Assembly (NCBI GenBank): GCA_002317325.1
Contig: DCJB01000068.1
Location: 1-15,516, forward strand
Length of the DNA stretch: 15,516 bases
Direction: 5' to 3'
Origin: Bacteroidales bacterium UBA1711
GTDB taxonomy: Bacteria; Bacteroidota; Bacteroidia; Bacteroidales; P3
Shown: in pieces, positions 13,392-15,516 of the stretch
Layout: each line of letters starts with the position of its first letter
How positions within the stretch are numbered: the stretch's first letter is position 1
Made by a program: the position numbers and the translations under genes
Notes under the pieces: generated by a model
Database searches by the model: none
What the model was told of the DNA's origin: nothing
The model's input: the letters and a program-made list of their open reading frames with translations, nothing else

Positions 13392-14840
13392 CTAATCAAA
13401 AACAGGCCGGATGGGCAAACCCATACGACGCTCATAAGCATCCATCAACACACCGTTAGAATTATCTGTCAAGCATCGTGCTGTCCATTTATCGTCTTCA
13501 TTAAGCGTGGCTGACCAGTACCTGAAGCTGCTTTCCACGCTCGAAGACGCATAGTTGCGACGAGTGCCTTCGAACCAGCCTACCGCAGGGATGAAGATAG
13601 AATTGTTGTTGTAAACTTGTGAGGTGACAGAGTATCCCGCAACGCCGTTGACGGTTGCCGGAGACCACGTGCAAGTATCAATGAGTTCTTGCCATTCATC
13701 TGCGGTCGGGATACGCCAGTTTCTGTTCCAGTTGACCCGGGCGGCATCATCGGACAATTCAAGAACGGTTTTATCATCTCCATCGTTATACCTAGTGAAA
13801 GGATCTGGGTAGGAAGAAATGTCATAAAACCGATATGAATCCGAAATGTAACCTTGATCTTTGCCCGGCTTCCACGAAGATGGACTATCGGTGACGACAC
13901 CCTCGTAATACGTTTCCGTCTCGCCCCAGGCAAAATAGTCGCCGCAGTCTGTTTCTTCAACAGCGCCCACATTGCAGACGGCCCACTTGGGACCATTTGC
14001 CGACAACTTCACCCATTCGTGCCCGGAGGTGCAGCCACGGGTGGGGTCCAGCGCGCAAGCGGTATTCATAGGCAATGGTCCCACGTCATTGGCACGGAGC
14101 GTTGCTCCCCGGGTAGTGGACATGGAATAGACACCTTTATCGGTCAAGACCTCGACCTTGAGGGGTATATTGCTTATTGCGGGAACGACGACATAGCAGG
14201 TGAAACTGGCGCCTGCGCCCACATCTTCGCCAATTCGCCTGAGGGAGACGGTATTTTTCCCGCCCGTCATCGTCAAAGAATGCGAACCGGACGACGTTAT
14301 GGCAACGGTGCCCACACCCGACAGGTGTTGGCCGGCGGCGGTGGTGGAAAGCGTAATGGTTCCGACGGTGAGGGAGCTTTGGGTGGAGTTCGTGAATGTC
14401 ACCTTCACCAAGGCGGTGAGATTCTTGAACGACAGTCCGTCGGTGCCGTATGCGGCCATCACTCCGTCGATAAGCTGGTTGCCGCTGCCATCTTCTCGAT
14501 AGAGTTGTGTGGCGGGCAGTGCGACCGAATAGTTGCCAGCCGAATAGCCTGTCACACAGGAGGCGGGAAAGATTGCGTAATAGGGGGAGGTGACTCCCGT
14601 TTCAACGGTGATTGTCGCACTCGTCTGGATGCTGGTGTGAACTGTGGCCTCTTCACCATTGACCTGCACTTTGTCCCCATCGTTCCAGCAAGAAAAGTTA
14701 ATGGCGTCAATATAGACCTTAGAGCCGGAGGCGTAGTTCTCGATGGTGACAGGCAACTCAATGAGACCATTCTCCTTCTTGCATCCGGCAGCGAGCGCCA
14801 ACACCGCAATAACGCTAATAACAGCAGAAGTCTTTTTCAT
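13392..14840 (-). CDS. fimbrillin-like surface lipoprotein with FISUMP-type C-terminal domain
   Basis: The 482-residue protein begins with a lipoprotein signal peptide: lipobox LAAGC with the lipidated Cys at residue 20. The following KKEN has no aspartate at +2. Residues about 30-260 resemble the Mfa-like/fimbrillin family of Bacteroidales surface proteins (DGDKVQV, YYAIFPAS, IDGVMAAYG, FKNLTALVKVTF). Residues about 270-482 match the Fibrobacter succinogenes major paralogous (FISUMP-like) domain: GHEWVKLSANGPKWAVCNVGA, YFAWGETE, NWRIPTADEWQEL (374-386), YWSATL (441-446) and MGLPIRPV (473-480). It is probably exposed on the outer membrane; a structural fimbrial role is not shown. It lies 20 bases after the 65-residue gene and is probably cotranscribed with it. 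GC content is lower than in the core genes, suggesting accessory status. Confidence 0.85.
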   Translation of the reverse strand: MKKTSAVISVIAVLALAAGCKKENGLIELPVTIENYASGSKVYIDAINFSCWNDGDKVQVNGEEATVHTSIQTSATITVETGVTSPYYAIFPASCVTGYSAGNYSVALPATQLYREDGSGNQLIDGVMAAYGTDGLSFKNLTALVKVTFTNSTQSSLTVGTITLSTTAAGQHLSGVGTVAITSSGSHSLTMTGGKNTVSLRRIGEDVGAGASFTCYVVVPAISNIPLKVEVLTDKGVYSMSTTRGATLRANDVGPLPMNTACALDPTRGCTSGHEWVKLSANGPKWAVCNVGAVEETDCGDYFAWGETETYYEGVVTDSPSSWKPGKDQGYISDSYRFYDISSYPDPFTRYNDGDDKTVLELSDDAARVNWNRNWRIPTADEWQELIDTCTWSPATVNGVAGYSVTSQVYNNNSIFIPAVGWFEGTRRNYASSSVESSFRYWSATLNEDDKWTARCLTDNSNGVLMDAYERRMGLPIRPVFD

Positions 14841-14860
14841 TTTTCTCTCTCAATTTTAAG

Positions 14861-15058
14861 TTAATTGAACCACCCATTGTCACCACTGAAATCCCTCACA
14901 ATATATTGCTCATTCTGGTTTGGATCTCGCACAACCCCTACTCCACCAGATGGTCTGACAGGAATATTCGATGGACCGCCGCTGGCCGTAAAGAACTTTG
15001 CGTTTACATCTCGCAGCACGAGAACCTTAATCTCAGGCTTTACATATCCTTTTTTCAT
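14861..15058 (-). CDS. small 65-residue protein of the MKKxYxKPEI type
   Basis: The N-terminus MKKGYVKPEIKVLVLRD fits a loose class of short Bacteroidales proteins that start MKK-x-Y-x-KPEI and often precede genes for secreted or surface proteins. The rest is Gly/Ser/Pro-rich and polar (TASGGPSNIPVRPSGGVGVV...) and ends GDNGWFN. It has no signal peptide and no catalytic motif. It starts 18 bases after the end of the short leader ORF and ends 20 bases before the fimbrillin-like lipoprotein, so the three are probably one transcript. Function is unknown. Confidence 0.65.
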   Translation of the reverse strand: MKKGYVKPEIKVLVLRDVNAKFFTASGGPSNIPVRPSGGVGVVRDPNQNEQYIVRDFSGDNGWFN

Positions 15059-15076
15059 GTCGAAATAAATAAATTG

Positions 15077-15277
15077 TTAACAAAAGCGTCCATCAGTATG
15101 CTCTACCAGTGGACACCAAAACTCTGCTATTGGACTCGAAAAAGCCCGCAACACAGCCCCCATTGGGCTCTGTTGCAGGGTCGGAAAAACCGAAAACACA
15201 CAGAAACCAGCGGATAGGAGAGAAGTACCGCCCCCCCCTATCAACTTAGAAATTAGTAACTTACCAAATCGTATCAT
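15077..15277 (-). CDS. possible 66-residue leader ORF upstream of the surface lipoprotein genes
   Basis: This ORF starts with ATG about 25 bases from a TATCTTTG promoter element and ends 18 bases before the next gene, so its position fits a first gene or leader peptide. It has a run of eight Gs in codons 14-16 (15231-15238) and a strong hairpin over its centre (15145-15179). The sequence (for example GFCVFSVFPTLQQSPMGAV) matches no family I know. The structured RNA may matter more than the peptide, so it may not be a real protein-coding gene. Confidence 0.35.
   Translation of the reverse strand: MIRFGKLLISKLIGGGGTSLLSAGFCVFSVFPTLQQSPMGAVLRAFSSPIAEFWCPLVEHTDGRFC
15145..15179 (-). promoter_or_regulatory. 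strong hairpin in the leader of the fimbrillin-like operon
   Basis: Arms 15145-15159 and 15165-15179 pair at 13 of 15 positions with a 5-base loop. It lies in the predicted 5' leader, about 120 bases after the transcript start and 85 before the 65-residue gene. It could act as an attenuator or RNA switch, or be a palindromic repeat. Confidence 0.5.
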
Positions 15278-15302
15278 CTGTTTTCCGATTTCTATTGTTC
15301 TG

Positions 15303-15310
15303 CAAAGATA
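15303..15310 (-). promoter_or_regulatory. -7 promoter element of the fimbrillin-like operon
   Basis: TATCTTTG on the minus strand fits TAnnTTTG and is preceded by an A/T-rich run; the -33 TTTG is not evident. It points to the leader ORF and the two genes after it. Confidence 0.5.
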
Positions 15311-15392
15311 CGAAAAAAAAGGAACGCAGTGAGAAGTCTTCCCGTTATTTAACCTTAAAAAGTCCTAAGATAGCGATGGGGAGAGGATTTGG

Positions 15393-15516
15393 AATTTAGA
15401 TTGTAGATTGTAGAGTTTAGAGTTGATGGGGGGAGGGAATTTAGAGTTTAGAATTTATAGTTTAGAGTTGATGGGTCACGGGGGGGGAACGGGGCGGGGA
15501 TGAGGCGGGGGTGAGG
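15393..15516 (+). repeat. AT-rich TTTAGAGTT repeats followed by G-rich tract (composite element)
   Basis: Repeated units of the type AATTTAGA, TTGTAGA and GTTTAGAGTT fill 15393-15470. A 16-base unit GTTTAGAGTTGATGGG occurs exactly twice (15415-15430 and 15460-15475). A G-rich segment with runs of 8, 4, 4 and 5 Gs follows to the window edge, ending GGGGGTGAGG. The layout parallels the element after lepA. The element is cut by the window end. Confidence 0.6.

Noticed and set aside
1..15516. CRISPR arrays, transposases or insertion sequences
   Set aside because: I found no regularly spaced repeat-spacer pattern and no transposase or integrase coding sequence on either strand.

Overview
The window looks like a chromosomal segment of a fairly GC-rich member of the Bacteroidales, probably an uncultured or gut-type lineage. 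The reasons are: a tmRNA whose tag reads (A)GENNYALAA, a secreted protein with a type IX secretion (T9SS) C-terminal sorting domain, a fimbrillin-like lipoprotein with a Fibrobacter-type (FISUMP-like) C-terminal domain, several TAnnTTTG promoter elements, and weak or absent Shine-Dalgarno sequences. Genus cannot be decided from the sequence alone.

Layout. Bases 2-958 hold the 3' part of a plus-strand AAA ATPase with a DUF4143 domain, cut by the window edge. From about 1018 to 9060 almost everything is on the minus strand. In order along the plus axis these are tmRNA (ssrA), tRNA-Asp(GTC), a complete adenosylcobalamin-dependent ribonucleotide reductase, a small T9SS-sorted secreted protein, and a three-gene run transcribed diacylglycerol-kinase-like protein -> TPR/beta-propeller/OmpA outer-membrane protein -> sirtuin deacylase. 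At 9041-9374 there is a divergent promoter region. The plus-strand block that follows holds a two-gene unit with an ATGA overlap, made of an ABC/OLD-like ATPase and a 188-residue protein of unknown function with an acidic-motif pattern that could be TOPRIM-like. After it comes the housekeeping GTPase gene lepA. The last part is a minus-strand cell-surface locus transcribed from about 15300: a possible short leader ORF containing a strong hairpin, a 65-residue small protein, and the fimbrillin/FISUMP lipoprotein.

How the genes work together. Most of the window is core metabolism and translation quality control (tmRNA, tRNA-Asp, NrdJ, LepA) mixed with envelope functions (T9SS cargo, OmpA-type anchor, fimbrillin-like lipoprotein). 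The most accessory-looking part is the ATPase plus 188-residue pair at 9375-11098. By eye it is nearer half GC than its clearly GC-richer neighbours, is translationally coupled, and has the architecture of two-gene ATPase/nuclease defence systems such as OLD/PARIS-like pairs. I treat it as the best candidate for an undescribed system, but its function is inference. Intergenic DNA carries a recurring composite element (AT-rich TTTA/AGTTT repeats followed by a G-rich stretch ending in GGTGAGG) on both sides of the fimbrillin locus, and G-quadruplex-type tracts.
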